From Bacillus litorisediminis (lineage in GTDB: Bacteria; Bacillota; Bacilli; Bacillales; JC228): 64,000 nt of DNA. The stretch lies in NCBI RefSeq assembly GCF_022808645.1, contig NZ_JAKZKT010000016.1, positions 1 to 64,000 on the forward strand, read 5' to 3'. Positions 42,644-51,290 of the stretch are shown piece after piece. Within the stretch, counting starts at the first letter, position 1. Every line of letters begins with the position of its first letter. Made by a program: the position numbers and the translations under genes. Under the pieces are notes generated by a model. That model searched no databases. It was not told the origin of the DNA and saw only the letters and a list, made by a program, of their open reading frames with translations.

Positions 42644-43002
42644 TCGCATCTAGTAATCATCTGATTAGTCTGTTCTCAGTTCGGAAAAACGATTGTAAGT
42701 TCGGTAAAGGTTTTGCTAAGTTCTGTAAAATGATTCTGAATCCGGTTTAGTCGGTGACGGGTTCGGTAAAAACGTTGTGAGTTCGCTTAACCAAATTCCG
42801 AGTACGGTTAAATAGGTTCTAAGTTCTGTAAAACAGAGGTGAGTTCTGTAAAACCTCACTAAGTTCAGTAAAACCAAAAGAAAATAAATATTTATTTTGT
42901 ATTTCCGCCTCCCAAACCAGAATTTCATTAGAATAATATCATTTCTTGTCTGGGACAATAGGTAGTAGTAATCGAACTATTACATAAATGGAGGTACCTG
43001 CG
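42644..43002. other. Intergenic region holding array C
   Basis: Array C covers 42679-42880. The rest is the leader of the 51-aa gene, with GAGGTACC-type ribosome binding site at 42990. No other gene seen. Confidence 0.6.
42679..42880 (+). repeat. Phased intergenic array C: ten 20-21-bp units with a GTTCGGTAAAA core
   Basis: Core starts at 42679, 42699, 42720, 42740, 42761, 42781, 42802, 42823, 42843 and 42863. Spacing alternates 20 and 21 bp. The consensus AGTTCGGTAAAA (variants TTCTG, TTCGC, TACGG) is followed by about 9 variable bases ending in TRA or TAA. The core is the same as in array B, 27 kb away, but the unit remainder is far more degenerate. Confidence 0.8.
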
Positions 43003-43158
43003 ATGTCCAAACAAGGGATGCAAAATAAAGATCAAAAGCGCCAGCAGCTGAAAGGCCAGGAAGGTAAAAATGATATAGAATTTGGTACGGATATGCAAGT
43101 AGGCAACAGCCAAAATCAAAGCCAAAAGAAAAGCGGACGTCAAAAAAATAAAAAATAA
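43003..43158 (+). CDS. Small Gln/Lys-rich protein, 51 aa (SASP-like?)
   Basis: Starts MSKQGMQNKDQKRQQLKGQ, has the central NDIEFGTDMQVG and ends in a basic QSQKKSGRQKNKK tail. GGAGGTACCTGCG precedes the ATG. The EFGT segment amid Gln/Asn-rich sequence resembles the germination-protease cleavage region of gamma-type small acid-soluble spore proteins, but the protein is much shorter and basic, so this is a weak comparison. It is certainly hydrophilic and without Cys or membrane segments. Confidence 0.65.
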   Translation: MSKQGMQNKDQKRQQLKGQEGKNDIEFGTDMQVGNSQNQSQKKSGRQKNKK

Positions 43159-43342
43159 GTGTAACAGGAGGGTGGTTATCCATCCTCCTTATTTGTTGTT
43201 AACTCGGTTCAGGAAAGGAAAATAATAAAATCGGTTCTAGTAAAAAAGATTCAATTATAGACATTGTGAGCAAAATGAATAAAAAATTGAATCTCTTTTT
43301 GTAAAAATGAATGTGCATTTAAATTTTCAGGAGGTTTTCAGT

Positions 43343-43885
43343 ATGAAAATTGCAGCAATGGTAGGCAGTAACCGAAAGGAATCCTACAATAAGAGACTGG
43401 CGCGATACATGCAAAACCGATACGCAGATAAAATGGAAATTGAGATTCTTCCAATCGACCAGCTCCCTATGTACAATCAGGATGATGAAATGGATCCTCC
43501 TGCAATTGTAAAAGATTTGAGAGAGCAGATTTTAAATAGTGATGGTCTGTTATTTGTTACACCGGAATATAACCATTCTGTTCCAGCCCTTTTAAAAAAT
43601 GCAATTGACTGGTTTTCCAGAGTGGAAAAAGTAATGGTGAAAAAACCGGCCATGATTGTTGGGGCTTCTGGAGGCATTCTTGGAACAGCCCGTGCGCAAA
43701 TGCATCTCCGTCAAATTTTAAACTCTCCTGGAGTATCGGCATTAACCCTTCCAGGCAATGAAGTATTGATTGGCACAGTCCAAGAAAAGATAGACGAGTC
43801 AGGGAATTTGATTCATGAACCGACTGTCCAATTTCTGGATCAGGTAGTGACGAACTTCATGGACTGGGCAGAAAAAATAAAATAA
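43343..43885 (+). CDS. NAD(P)H-dependent FMN reductase (flavodoxin-like)
   Basis: 180 residues from ATG 43343 behind AGGAGG; the frame extends upstream without support. Flavodoxin-like fold: MKIAAMVGSNRKESYNKRL for the phosphate loop, PEYNHSVPALLKNAIDW for the flavin ring and GASGGILGTARAQMHLRQ for the helix before the C-terminus. Family members (YhdA/ArsH-like azoreductases) reduce FMN, quinones or azo compounds in the cytosol. Monocistronic; array D follows 23 bp after the stop. Confidence 0.87.
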   Translation: MKIAAMVGSNRKESYNKRLARYMQNRYADKMEIEILPIDQLPMYNQDDEMDPPAIVKDLREQILNSDGLLFVTPEYNHSVPALLKNAIDWFSRVEKVMVKKPAMIVGASGGILGTARAQMHLRQILNSPGVSALTLPGNEVLIGTVQEKIDESGNLIHEPTVQFLDQVVTNFMDWAEKIK

Positions 43886-44243
43886 GAATAGAAATGATAA
43901 AAAGAGATTCGTCGATAAAAAGCCAGAAGTCGTTGATAAAAGGTTGCTTCGTTGATAAAGAGCCGAAATTCGTTGATAATAGAGAAAATTCGTTGATAAT
44001 AGAGAAAATTCGTTGATAAACAGGAAGTAATCGTTGATAAAGTGCCAGAAGTCGTTGATAAAGGTACCAAATTCATTGATAAAACATCGATTCTCTGAAA
44101 AGAAGCGAAAATCCGTTGATAAAAGGATGAAATTCATAGAAATAGCAGTAAATTCGTTGGACCTCACTTTTGCAGGGTGGGGTATTTCTTTTGCCCAAAA
44201 ACAGGTAAGATAGAGGTATCTAAACGTGAATTAGGTGAATCTC
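43886..44243. other. Intergenic region holding array D
   Basis: Array D spans 43908-44160. The remaining 80 bp (GTAAGATAGAGGTATCTAAA) form the leader of the helicase gene. No other gene seen. Confidence 0.6.
43908..44160 (+). repeat. Phased intergenic array D: about thirteen 20-21-bp units with a TTCGTTGATAA core
   Basis: Core starts near 43908, 43929, 43948, 43969, 43989, 44009, 44030, 44051, 44072, 44091, 44111, 44132 and 44153. Spacing is 19-21 bp. Core TTCGTTGATAA is strongly conserved in the middle, and the following 9-10 bases vary (two adjacent units are identical). Outer units are degenerate (TTCTCTGAAAA, TTCATAGAAA). Confidence 0.85.
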
Positions 44244-46538
44244 GTGACAAATATAGTACGGATTTCTGTTAGAGGGCTAGTTGAATATGTATACCGAAGC
44301 GGGAGTATTGATTCTCGCTTTCGTTCCGTGACTCCTCTCCAAGAAGGGACTAAAATTCATCAGGCGGTCCAGAGTTCTTACAAAGAGTCGGATGAAAAAG
44401 AAGTTCCCCTAGCTTGTGAGATCTTATTTGAGGGACTTGTTTTCAAAATTGAAGGGAGATGCGATGGTGTCATTCACGAAGAGAATGGTTTGATGATTGA
44501 TGAAATTAAGTCAACCTCAAGGCCGCTTGCTGAAATAACTGAAGAATCGTACTTAGTTTATTGGGCCCAAGCGAAATTTTACGCCTATATTCTAGCCAAG
44601 GAAAAGAACCTGGAAACGATAAAAATTCGACTCACCTATGTTCAAACGGAGTCGAAGGAAATAAAACAATTTGTTGCAGAAAGCACTTTTAAGGAATTAG
44701 AGGCATTTGTGTATGATACAGTCCAGCAATATGTGCCTTTTGCCTCTCTGTTAAAAGATCATGCAGAAAAAAGAACGGAAAGTGCGAAAAAACTGGCCTT
44801 TCCTTTTCCATCCTACCGCAGCGGTCAAAGGGATTTTGCAGGAGCCGTTTATAAAAGTATCTTGGCGGAAAAGAAATTATTTGCGATGGCTCCGACCGGT
44901 ACGGGAAAGACAATTTCAACGACATTTCCCGCCGTTAAAGCTCTAGGGGAAGGACTAATCGACCGTTTCTTTTATGTTACAGCGAAAACGATTACGAGAA
45001 CTGCTGCTGAAGATGCCTTGTATCTAATGAAAGAAAAAGGGCTTCAATGTAAAGCGGTGACAATCACTGCGAAGGACAAGGTTTGTTTTCAGGATGAAAC
45101 GATTTGTTCAAAAGACCATTGTGAATTTGCAGACGGCTATTATGACCGAATTAATGTTGCGATTTTAGATATTTTTGCAAATGAAACAATGATGAATCGT
45201 GAAGTTATGGCCGTGTATGCACGGAAGCATCGAGTTTGCCCCTTTGAATTTTCGATTGATCTTGCCTACATCGCCGATGCAATCATTTGCGACTACAATT
45301 ACTTGTATGACCCTCAAGTTTCTTTGAAGCGGTTTTTTGATGAACAAAAAAGAAAATCGGCCGTTCTCGTTGATGAAGCTCATAATCTGGTTGACCGTGC
45401 ACGGGAGATGTTCTCGGCTCAATTGTTAAAATCCGATTTTCTCCAATTAAAACGAGATTATAAAGGGAAAAATTCGTACCTCTTTGAAAGTGCAAAAGCC
45501 ATTAATGAGTACTTTCTGCAGTTAAAGAAACAATGCGGAAATCAGCCTTATTTAGTAGAACGAGTACTCCAGGAGGAATTAATTATTTTACTCGATACTT
45601 TTGTGGCGGAGGCGGAGAGGGAACTTCTGGAGGAGTCAACCTCACTTTTATTAGATACATATTTTCTGGCACAAGCATTCCTGAAGACAGCTAAGCTTTT
45701 TGATGAACGCTACGTAACATTTGCAGAAATTGAAAAAAGTGAAGTACGGGTCAAGTTATACTGTCTCGACCCTTCTTATCTCTTGGGACAAGCTGCCAAA
45801 CATTATCGTTCGACAATCTATTTTTCGGCGACTTTTATGCCGATTTCTTTTTATAAAGACATGCTCGGTGGAGAGAAAGCAGATTATATGTTATCGATAC
45901 CTTCCCCTTTTCTCCGTGAACATTTAGAACTGTATATTCAGCCTGTCTCAACCCGCTATCACGATCGGGAGCGCTCAAAAAAGATAATTGTCAGAACGAT
46001 CCGTGAAGTTGTACGAAAACGAAGAGGTAACTATCTCATCTTTTTTCCGTCTTATAAATATATGACCGATGTCTATGAGGAATGCATTCTCGAGGATTGG
46101 GAAGGTGTCAGAACAATCGTTCAGAGTCAGACGATGTCTGAAACTGAACGAGAAGAGTTTCTCGCTTCCTTTGAAACCGGTCAAGATGATTCTCTTGTTG
46201 GGTTCGCAGTTTTGGGAGGGATTTTTTCCGAGGGCATAGATCTAAAAGGAGACAGGCTCACAGGAGTTATCGTTGTGGGAGTCGGACTTCCGCAAATAGG
46301 AGTGGATCGAGACTTAATCAAGGACTATTACAATCAAAAAGGAAAGAACGGTTATGATTACGCCTATGTGTTTCCGGGGATGAACAAGGTTCTGCAGGCT
46401 GGAGGAAGGCTGATACGAACAGAAGAGGATCAAGGAATATTAGTGCTCATCGAAGATCGGTTCTTAACCGATAAGTATCAGCGGTTACTCCCTTATGAAT
46501 GGCAGCATTTTAAGGTCCTAGATGAATCAGGCTTGTAA
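44244..46538 (+). CDS. DinG/XPD-type DNA helicase with N-terminal Cas4-like nuclease domain
   Basis: 764 residues from GTG 44244 (AGGTGA 6 bp upstream); GTG 44235 is also possible. The N-terminal 165 residues carry a PD-(D/E)XK-like core, GRCDGVIHEENG and IDEIKST. The superfamily 2 helicase follows with APTGTGKTIS (Walker A), an iron-sulphur domain whose candidate Cys are in KVCFQDETICSKDHC and HRVCPFE, DEAH-box LVDEAHNLVDRA, SATF and a C-terminal VGVGLPQIG...GRLIR motif VI. Such fusions unwind structured DNA, probably 5'-3', in repair. It follows repeat array D and is monocistronic. Confidence 0.87.
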   Translation: MTNIVRISVRGLVEYVYRSGSIDSRFRSVTPLQEGTKIHQAVQSSYKESDEKEVPLACEILFEGLVFKIEGRCDGVIHEENGLMIDEIKSTSRPLAEITEESYLVYWAQAKFYAYILAKEKNLETIKIRLTYVQTESKEIKQFVAESTFKELEAFVYDTVQQYVPFASLLKDHAEKRTESAKKLAFPFPSYRSGQRDFAGAVYKSILAEKKLFAMAPTGTGKTISTTFPAVKALGEGLIDRFFYVTAKTITRTAAEDALYLMKEKGLQCKAVTITAKDKVCFQDETICSKDHCEFADGYYDRINVAILDIFANETMMNREVMAVYARKHRVCPFEFSIDLAYIADAIICDYNYLYDPQVSLKRFFDEQKRKSAVLVDEAHNLVDRAREMFSAQLLKSDFLQLKRDYKGKNSYLFESAKAINEYFLQLKKQCGNQPYLVERVLQEELIILLDTFVAEAERELLEESTSLLLDTYFLAQAFLKTAKLFDERYVTFAEIEKSEVRVKLYCLDPSYLLGQAAKHYRSTIYFSATFMPISFYKDMLGGEKADYMLSIPSPFLREHLELYIQPVSTRYHDRERSKKIIVRTIREVVRKRRGNYLIFFPSYKYMTDVYEECILEDWEGVRTIVQSQTMSETEREEFLASFETGQDDSLVGFAVLGGIFSEGIDLKGDRLTGVIVVGVGLPQIGVDRDLIKDYYNQKGKNGYDYAYVFPGMNKVLQAGGRLIRTEEDQGILVLIEDRFLTDKYQRLLPYEWQHFKVLDESGL

Positions 46539-46602
46539 TTCATAATGGAAAATTTTATAATAAAAGCATATTTTATGTTCGGTAAAGGAGGTGGATGAAG
46601 AG

Positions 46603-46734
46603 ATGAATCGTTTTGTTGTTGGACGCTCACAAATTCTTAGTTTTCTGAGTATTTGCTGTGCGATTTTGCATGCTGCAGCTGCCAACGGGATACGTATGCC
46701 CATTTTTAGCAACTGCATAACAACAAAACAATAA
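46603..46734 (+). CDS. Small Cys-containing peptide, 43 aa, unknown
   Basis: MNRFVVGRSQILSFLSICC followed by AILHAAAANGIRM and FSNCITTKQ. AAAGGAGGTGG lies 8-11 bp upstream. An N-terminal basic region plus a hydrophobic stretch with Ala-rich end resembles a short signal or export sequence, leaving a Cys-containing C-terminus, which would suit a secreted peptide. A terminator follows at 46768. It is too short for certainty, and coding is supported mainly by the near-perfect ribosome binding site. Confidence 0.5.
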   Translation: MNRFVVGRSQILSFLSICCAILHAAAANGIRMPIFSNCITTKQ

Positions 46735-46767
46735 GAATCTCTTTATCCATCTAAAATTGATATGACT

Positions 46768-46797
46768 AAAAGGAGAGCTTATTTGAGCTCTCTTTTT
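46768..46797 (+). terminator. Terminator after the 43-aa ORF
   Basis: AAAGGAGAGCT (46768-46778) pairs with AGCTCTCTTTT (46786-46796) with one G-U, followed by T's. Confidence 0.75.
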
Positions 46798-46821
46798 GTT
46801 TATACTTTAGGGAAAAATAAA

Positions 46822-46878
46822 ATGTTTACAACGATGTATATTCGATGTAGAAATGATCTCTCTAAAAGCCATGGGTAA
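46822..46878 (+). CDS. Putative leader peptide of the ABC-F gene, 18 aa
   Basis: MFTTMYIRCRNDLSKSHG then TAA. AGGGA lies 9 bp upstream. The last four codons and the stop overlap the 5' arm of the terminator hairpin at 46868-46896, so a ribosome stalled on the leader would keep the hairpin open. This is the standard layout of ribosome-mediated attenuation upstream of ABC-F, Erm and related genes (known for vmlR-like systems). Confidence 0.6.
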   Translation: MFTTMYIRCRNDLSKSHG

Positions 46879-46903
46879 GGTGTTCTTGCCTATGGCCTTT
46901 TTT
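46868..46903 (+). promoter_or_regulatory. Attenuator hairpin before the ABC-F gene
   Basis: Twelve pairs (46868-46879 with 46885-46896, two G-U), 5-nt loop, then C and six T's: a complete intrinsic terminator 27 bp before the coding start. It should limit transcription unless translation of the leader peptide is arrested. Confidence 0.75.
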
Positions 46904-46929
46904 AAATTCGTCCAAAGGAGTTAAAAACC

Positions 46930-48819
46930 ATGATTATTTGTGCGGCACATGAAGTAAGTAAAATGTTCGGCGGTACCAAAATATTTGAACATTTATCGTT
47001 TGAAATCCATGACAATGACAGAGTTGGCTTAGTCGGCAGAAATGGAAGCGGAAAAACTACGATTTTTAAGCTGCTTGCCGGGATTGAAGCACCTGATTCT
47101 GGTCAGATTCATATTAAAAAAGACTGTAAGGTGGGCTATCTAGAACAAATTCCATCCTACTCAAATGAAGTAACAGTTTGCGAAGTCTTATCTTCAGCTT
47201 TTTCTAAATTGAAAAAAATGGAGAACGAAATGCGGGATATAGAAACAAGAATGGCTACAGAGCAGGATCAATCCCGCCTGATTCGATTGATTAAAGAATA
47301 TGGATCGATTCAGGATCAATTTACTTATTTGGGCGGTTATGAGATAGAAGCCAACATTCAAAAGGTTGTAAATGGTTTAAAGATAAACGACCTCCTTGAT
47401 AGTACATTTGAAACTTTGAGCGGCGGGGAAAAGACAAAAGTTGGTTTGGGTCTAATCCTGCTTCAGAATCCTGATCTATTACTGCTCGATGAACCTACGA
47501 ATCATTTGGATATTGGTGCGGTCGAATGGCTGGAAGAGTATTTAAAAGAGTACAAAGGAACGGTTGTAGTGATTTCCCATGACCGATATTTTCTCGATCA
47601 GGTGGTGGCGAAAATTTTAGATTTAGAAGATGGCGAACTCGTGATGTATCACCAAAATTACTCAGGTTTCCTTAAAGAAAAGGAAGAAAAGCTTCTGCTT
47701 GAGTTTCAGGCTTATCAGGAACAGCAAAAGAAAATTAAGAAAATGAAAGAGACGATTAAACGATTACGGGAGTGGGCAAACCAGGCTAATCCGCCTAATG
47801 CAGGTCTTCATAAAAGAGCCAGCAGTATGGAAAAGGCTTTAGAAAGAATGGAAAAATTGAAAAGACCCGTCCTCGAAACGAAAAAAATGGATCTTCGATT
47901 CGAACAGAACCAACGAAGCGGTAATGATGTAATGGTTATGAAAGATGTCTCCAAATCGTTTAATGGGATAGAGCTCTTTAGCGGAATTAATATGAATCTT
48001 AAATTCCAGGATCGTGCTGTCATTGTTGGTGAAAATGGAACTGGTAAGTCTACAATTTTAAAACTGCTTTTAAAAGAATTAACAGCTGATCATGGTGAGA
48101 TTAAAATGGGGAGTAATGTAAAAATAGGCTATTTATCACAGACTTTCCATGTGAAAGATCCAGATCAAACTATCATTGGAGCTTTTAGGGATGAGGTTAG
48201 GGTAACCGAGGGTGAAGCTAGACATATTTTAGCTAGGTTCTTATTTTACGGACCTGCCGTTTTTCAAAAAATTAAAGGTTTAAGCGGCGGAGAGAAAATG
48301 AGACTGCGGCTTGCTCAGCTGATGTACCAGGATATTAACTTTCTAATCCTCGACGAACCGACCAACCATCTTGATATTGATTCAAGAGAAGTGCTGGAGG
48401 ACGCTTTGGAAAGGTTTAATGGGACCATTTTAGCCGTATCCCATGATCGCTATTTTATTGATAAGCTTTTTTCCAAAACGTATTGGTTAACAAACCAAAC
48501 TTTGTATGCATTCCCTGGCCATTATTCTTGGGCAAGGAAAAAACTGAAAGAGATACTTCCGGAAAAGAAGAGTCAAGGGATAACCATAAAAAATCCATAT
48601 GTTCAGAAAAAGGAGCCTGTTACAAAGAATAAAGCACCTCAAATAGAACTGGAAATTGAAGAAATCGAGGAAAAACTCAAAACGATTCAGGGGCAAATGG
48701 TGCATGAACAAGAACTGAAGGTTTTGCAAGAACTAATGGAAAAACAGCAGAAGCTCGATAACAAACGGGATCAATTGTACAAGGAATTAGAAATCGCTTT
48801 AGATCAGGAATCTGTTTAA
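46930..48819 (+). CDS. ABC-F family ATPase (ribosome-associated, possible antibiotic protection)
   Basis: 629 residues, two tandem ATPase domains and no membrane segments. Domain 1: Walker A GRNGSGKTT at 36-44, signature LSGGEKTKV, Walker B LLLDEPTNHLD. The interdomain linker (about 240-310) contains an ARM-type charged helix pair with LREWANQANPPNAGLHKRAS. Domain 2: GENGTGKST, LSGGEKMRL, FLILDEPTNHLD. A C-terminal coiled coil lies at about 575-625. ABC-F proteins act in the ribosomal E site, either as translation factors or displacing antibiotics. The leader-peptide attenuator suggests the inducible, protective type; the downstream yfmL-like gene suggests the housekeeping type. Undecided. 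Confidence 0.85.
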   Translation: MIICAAHEVSKMFGGTKIFEHLSFEIHDNDRVGLVGRNGSGKTTIFKLLAGIEAPDSGQIHIKKDCKVGYLEQIPSYSNEVTVCEVLSSAFSKLKKMENEMRDIETRMATEQDQSRLIRLIKEYGSIQDQFTYLGGYEIEANIQKVVNGLKINDLLDSTFETLSGGEKTKVGLGLILLQNPDLLLLDEPTNHLDIGAVEWLEEYLKEYKGTVVVISHDRYFLDQVVAKILDLEDGELVMYHQNYSGFLKEKEEKLLLEFQAYQEQQKKIKKMKETIKRLREWANQANPPNAGLHKRASSMEKALERMEKLKRPVLETKKMDLRFEQNQRSGNDVMVMKDVSKSFNGIELFSGINMNLKFQDRAVIVGENGTGKSTILKLLLKELTADHGEIKMGSNVKIGYLSQTFHVKDPDQTIIGAFRDEVRVTEGEARHILARFLFYGPAVFQKIKGLSGGEKMRLRLAQLMYQDINFLILDEPTNHLDIDSREVLEDALERFNGTILAVSHDRYFIDKLFSKTYWLTNQTLYAFPGHYSWARKKLKEILPEKKSQGITIKNPYVQKKEPVTKNKAPQIELEIEEIEEKLKTIQGQMVHEQELKVLQELMEKQQKLDNKRDQLYKELEIALDQESV

Positions 48820-48930
48820 TACAAATAAAAAAATATCATTATCATAGCAAAACATGCCATAATAAGAAATGACTAGAAAGGGTGGGTGGAATCCCATCCT
48901 TTTGTATGACTTATGAAAGAGGAGTAAAAC

Positions 48931-50061
48931 ATGAATTCATCAATCATAGAGCAGTTAAAGCCATTTATCAAGGAAAACTGGAGCAAAAAGGGATTTGCAA
49001 ATCCGACTCCAATACAGGAGAAGGCAATCCCGCTTATCCTTGAGAAAAAAGACGTGATCGCCCAGTCTCCAACCGGAACAGGAAAAACATTGGCTTATTT
49101 GCTTCCAGTTATAGAAAAAGTTGATCCAGGGCTGCCTCATGTACAAGCAGTAATCCTGGCATCATCCCACGAGTTAGTCATGCAAATTTTTCAAGAAATT
49201 CAGGAATGGTCTGGAGGAAGTGAAATAAAGGCTGCGTCTTTTATTGGCGGCGGGAATATTAAACGGCAAATCGAAAAGCTAAAAAAACGTCCCCACATCA
49301 TTGCGGGCACACCTGGACGTCTGCTGGAGCTCATAAAGCAAAAGAAAATAAAAATGCATGAAGTCAAAATGATTGTAATCGATGAAGGAGATCAATTATT
49401 GGTTCCGGAACATCTGCAAACGGTAAAAGGGATTGTAGATTCTGCTTTGCGGGATAGACAGGTACTGTTATTTTCAGCAACGTTAACCGAAAAAACAGAA
49501 GAACTTGCGAAACAATGGATGAGTCATCCTGAAGTGATAAAGGTTGACGAAATGCCTTCTCTGAATCAAGACGTTGAGCATATCTATTTTGTTTGTGAGG
49601 AGAGGGATAAGGTTGAATTAATCGGTAAACTGATGAGAACAGAACCAGAAAAAGTATTGGCGTTTTCTAATGACATAGGACAGTTGAATGTTCTGGCATC
49701 AAAATTATCTTACGAAGGTTTGACCCCTAGTATTTTACATAGCGAAACGAAAAAGCAGGATAGAGAAAATGCGATTAAAAGCATCCGTTCGGGAAAAAGC
49801 AATCTTCTTTTAGCAACCGATGTGGCAGCGAGAGGTCTTGATATTAAAGGTCTAACCCATGTACTGCATCTTGATTTAAGCAGGGATCTCAACCAGTACG
49901 TGCACAGATCCGGTAGGACAGGAAGGCTGGGTTCTCATGGGGGCACTGTTGTATCCTTTGTTTCTCCCAGGGAAGAACGGGAACTAAAGAAGATGGCCAG
50001 AGAATTGGGAATCGAACTTCATAAAAAGATATTTTATAAAGGTGAAATAGCGGATGCGTAA
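48931..50061 (+). CDS. yfmL: DEAD-box-family RNA helicase with DEGD motif (YfmL-like)
   Basis: 376 residues, exactly the size of B. subtilis YfmL, which assists 50S ribosome biogenesis. Motifs: Q-motif region FANPTPIQE, motif I SPTGTGKT (46-53), Ia-equivalent ASSHELVMQ (canonical PTRELA is altered), motif II DEGD at 151-154 instead of DEAD, SAT, RGLDIKG and HRSGRTGR. AAGAGGAG precedes the ATG. Lies 111 bp after the ABC-F gene and 23 bp before a second, canonical DEAD-box gene. In B. subtilis yfmL also neighbours an ABC-F gene (yfmM). Confidence 0.85.
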   Translation: MNSSIIEQLKPFIKENWSKKGFANPTPIQEKAIPLILEKKDVIAQSPTGTGKTLAYLLPVIEKVDPGLPHVQAVILASSHELVMQIFQEIQEWSGGSEIKAASFIGGGNIKRQIEKLKKRPHIIAGTPGRLLELIKQKKIKMHEVKMIVIDEGDQLLVPEHLQTVKGIVDSALRDRQVLLFSATLTEKTEELAKQWMSHPEVIKVDEMPSLNQDVEHIYFVCEERDKVELIGKLMRTEPEKVLAFSNDIGQLNVLASKLSYEGLTPSILHSETKKQDRENAIKSIRSGKSNLLLATDVAARGLDIKGLTHVLHLDLSRDLNQYVHRSGRTGRLGSHGGTVVSFVSPREERELKKMARELGIELHKKIFYKGEIADA

Positions 50062-50084
50062 AATAATGTTTAGGTGGTCTTAGG

Positions 50085-51290
50085 ATGGAAGATTTTTATA
50101 ATCTGCATATTAGTGATACAAGGATTGGACGGCTTAAAATGAAAGGCATCACATCTCCTACTCTGATTCAGGAAAAAGCGATTCCTGCAATTTTGGAAGG
50201 GAAGGATGTAATCGGACGCGCCCAGACGGGAACCGGGAAAACTCTGGCCTTTGTATTGCCGATATTAGAGAAAATAGATGTAACAAAAACGGGACCTCAA
50301 GCTCTAATTCTGACCCCAACAAGGGAGCTGGCGCTTCAAATAACAAATGATATTAAAAGTGTTCTCAGTGAGGAAGAGGGAATTCGTGTCCTTCCGATAT
50401 ATGGAGGCCAAGATGTGGAGCAGCAACTACGTAAGTTAAAAGGAAATATTCAAGTGATTGTGGCAACTCCAGGGAGACTGCTCGACCATCTGCGCAGAGA
50501 AACAGTTCAGCTTTCAAAGCTTTCAACCCTTGTCTTAGATGAAGCCGATCAAATGCTGCATATTGGTTTTCTTCCTGAGGTGGAACAAATTATAAAAGAA
50601 ATACCATCGACAAGGCAAACGCTATTGTTTTCTGCGACAGTTCCTGATCAAGTCCGAAGTCTGGCCAAAAAATATTTAACGAATCCGGTTGATATTAGGG
50701 TGAAAAATCCAGAGGTAACGGTTAAGGAAATCGACCAGAGTGTCATCCTAACAACAGATAGGTTAAAGCAACAGCATCTTTTTCAAACCTTAATAGAAGA
50801 GTCCCCTTTTCTTGCCATGGTCTTCTGTCGAACTAAGCGTCGGGTCAGTAAACTGAATGAAGCGCTTCAGCAAAACGGATTCAATGCAGATGAATTGCAC
50901 GGCGACCTTTCTCAAGCCAAGAGAGAACGAGTCATGAAACGATTCCGGGACGCCGAAATCCAATACTTAGTCGCAACTGATGTAGCGGCAAGGGGACTGG
51001 ATGTAAGTGGAGTCACGCACGTTTTCAATTACGACATTCCAGAAGATGTTGAAAGCTATATCCACCGTATCGGCCGAACCGGCAGAGCAGGTGAAAAGGG
51101 TAAGGCTGTCACCTTTGTTGCGCCAAAAGACGAGCAAATGCTTGGGAAAATTGAAAAAGGCATGGGGCAATCGATTGATAAGAAAAATGTAAGGCCGAAG
51201 CGGGAAATAAAATCGCCTCAAAAACCGTATGATAGACTGGAAGTGAAGAGAAATTCGGTTCGTAACAAGGGTAAAAAGAAGCGCAGATAA
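50085..51290 (+). CDS. DEAD-box RNA helicase (canonical, CshA/RhlE-like)
   Basis: 401 residues with all motifs intact: Q-motif [17 protein letters not shown] (46-53), [16 protein letters not shown] at 152-155, SAT, RGLDVSG and [11 protein letters not shown] short basic C-terminal tail (about 365-401, [20 protein letters not shown]) probably binds RNA. Cytosolic, ATP-dependent unwinding in RNA decay or ribosome assembly. The start follows AGGTGGTCTTAGG, 23 bp after the YfmL-like gene, so both are likely cotranscribed and may have arisen by an old duplication. The exact paralogue is uncertain. Confidence 0.87.
   Translation: MEDFYNLHISDTRIGRLKMKGITSPTLIQEKAIPAILEGKDVIGRAQTGTGKTLAFVLPILEKIDVTKTGPQALILTPTRELALQITNDIKSVLSEEEGIRVLPIYGGQDVEQQLRKLKGNIQVIVATPGRLLDHLRRETVQLSKLSTLVLDEADQMLHIGFLPEVEQIIKEIPSTRQTLLFSATVPDQVRSLAKKYLTNPVDIRVKNPEVTVKEIDQSVILTTDRLKQQHLFQTLIEESPFLAMVFCRTKRRVSKLNEALQQNGFNADELHGDLSQAKRERVMKRFRDAEIQYLVATDVAARGLDVSGVTHVFNYDIPEDVESYIHRIGRTGRAGEKGKAVTFVAPKDEQMLGKIEKGMGQSIDKKNVRPKREIKSPQKPYDRLEVKRNSVRNKGKKKRR

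Noticed and set aside
43908-44160. CRISPR array
   Set aside because: Conserved and variable parts are each about 10 bp, the core is degenerate at both ends, and no cas genes are nearby apart from a Cas4-like domain fused to a helicase.
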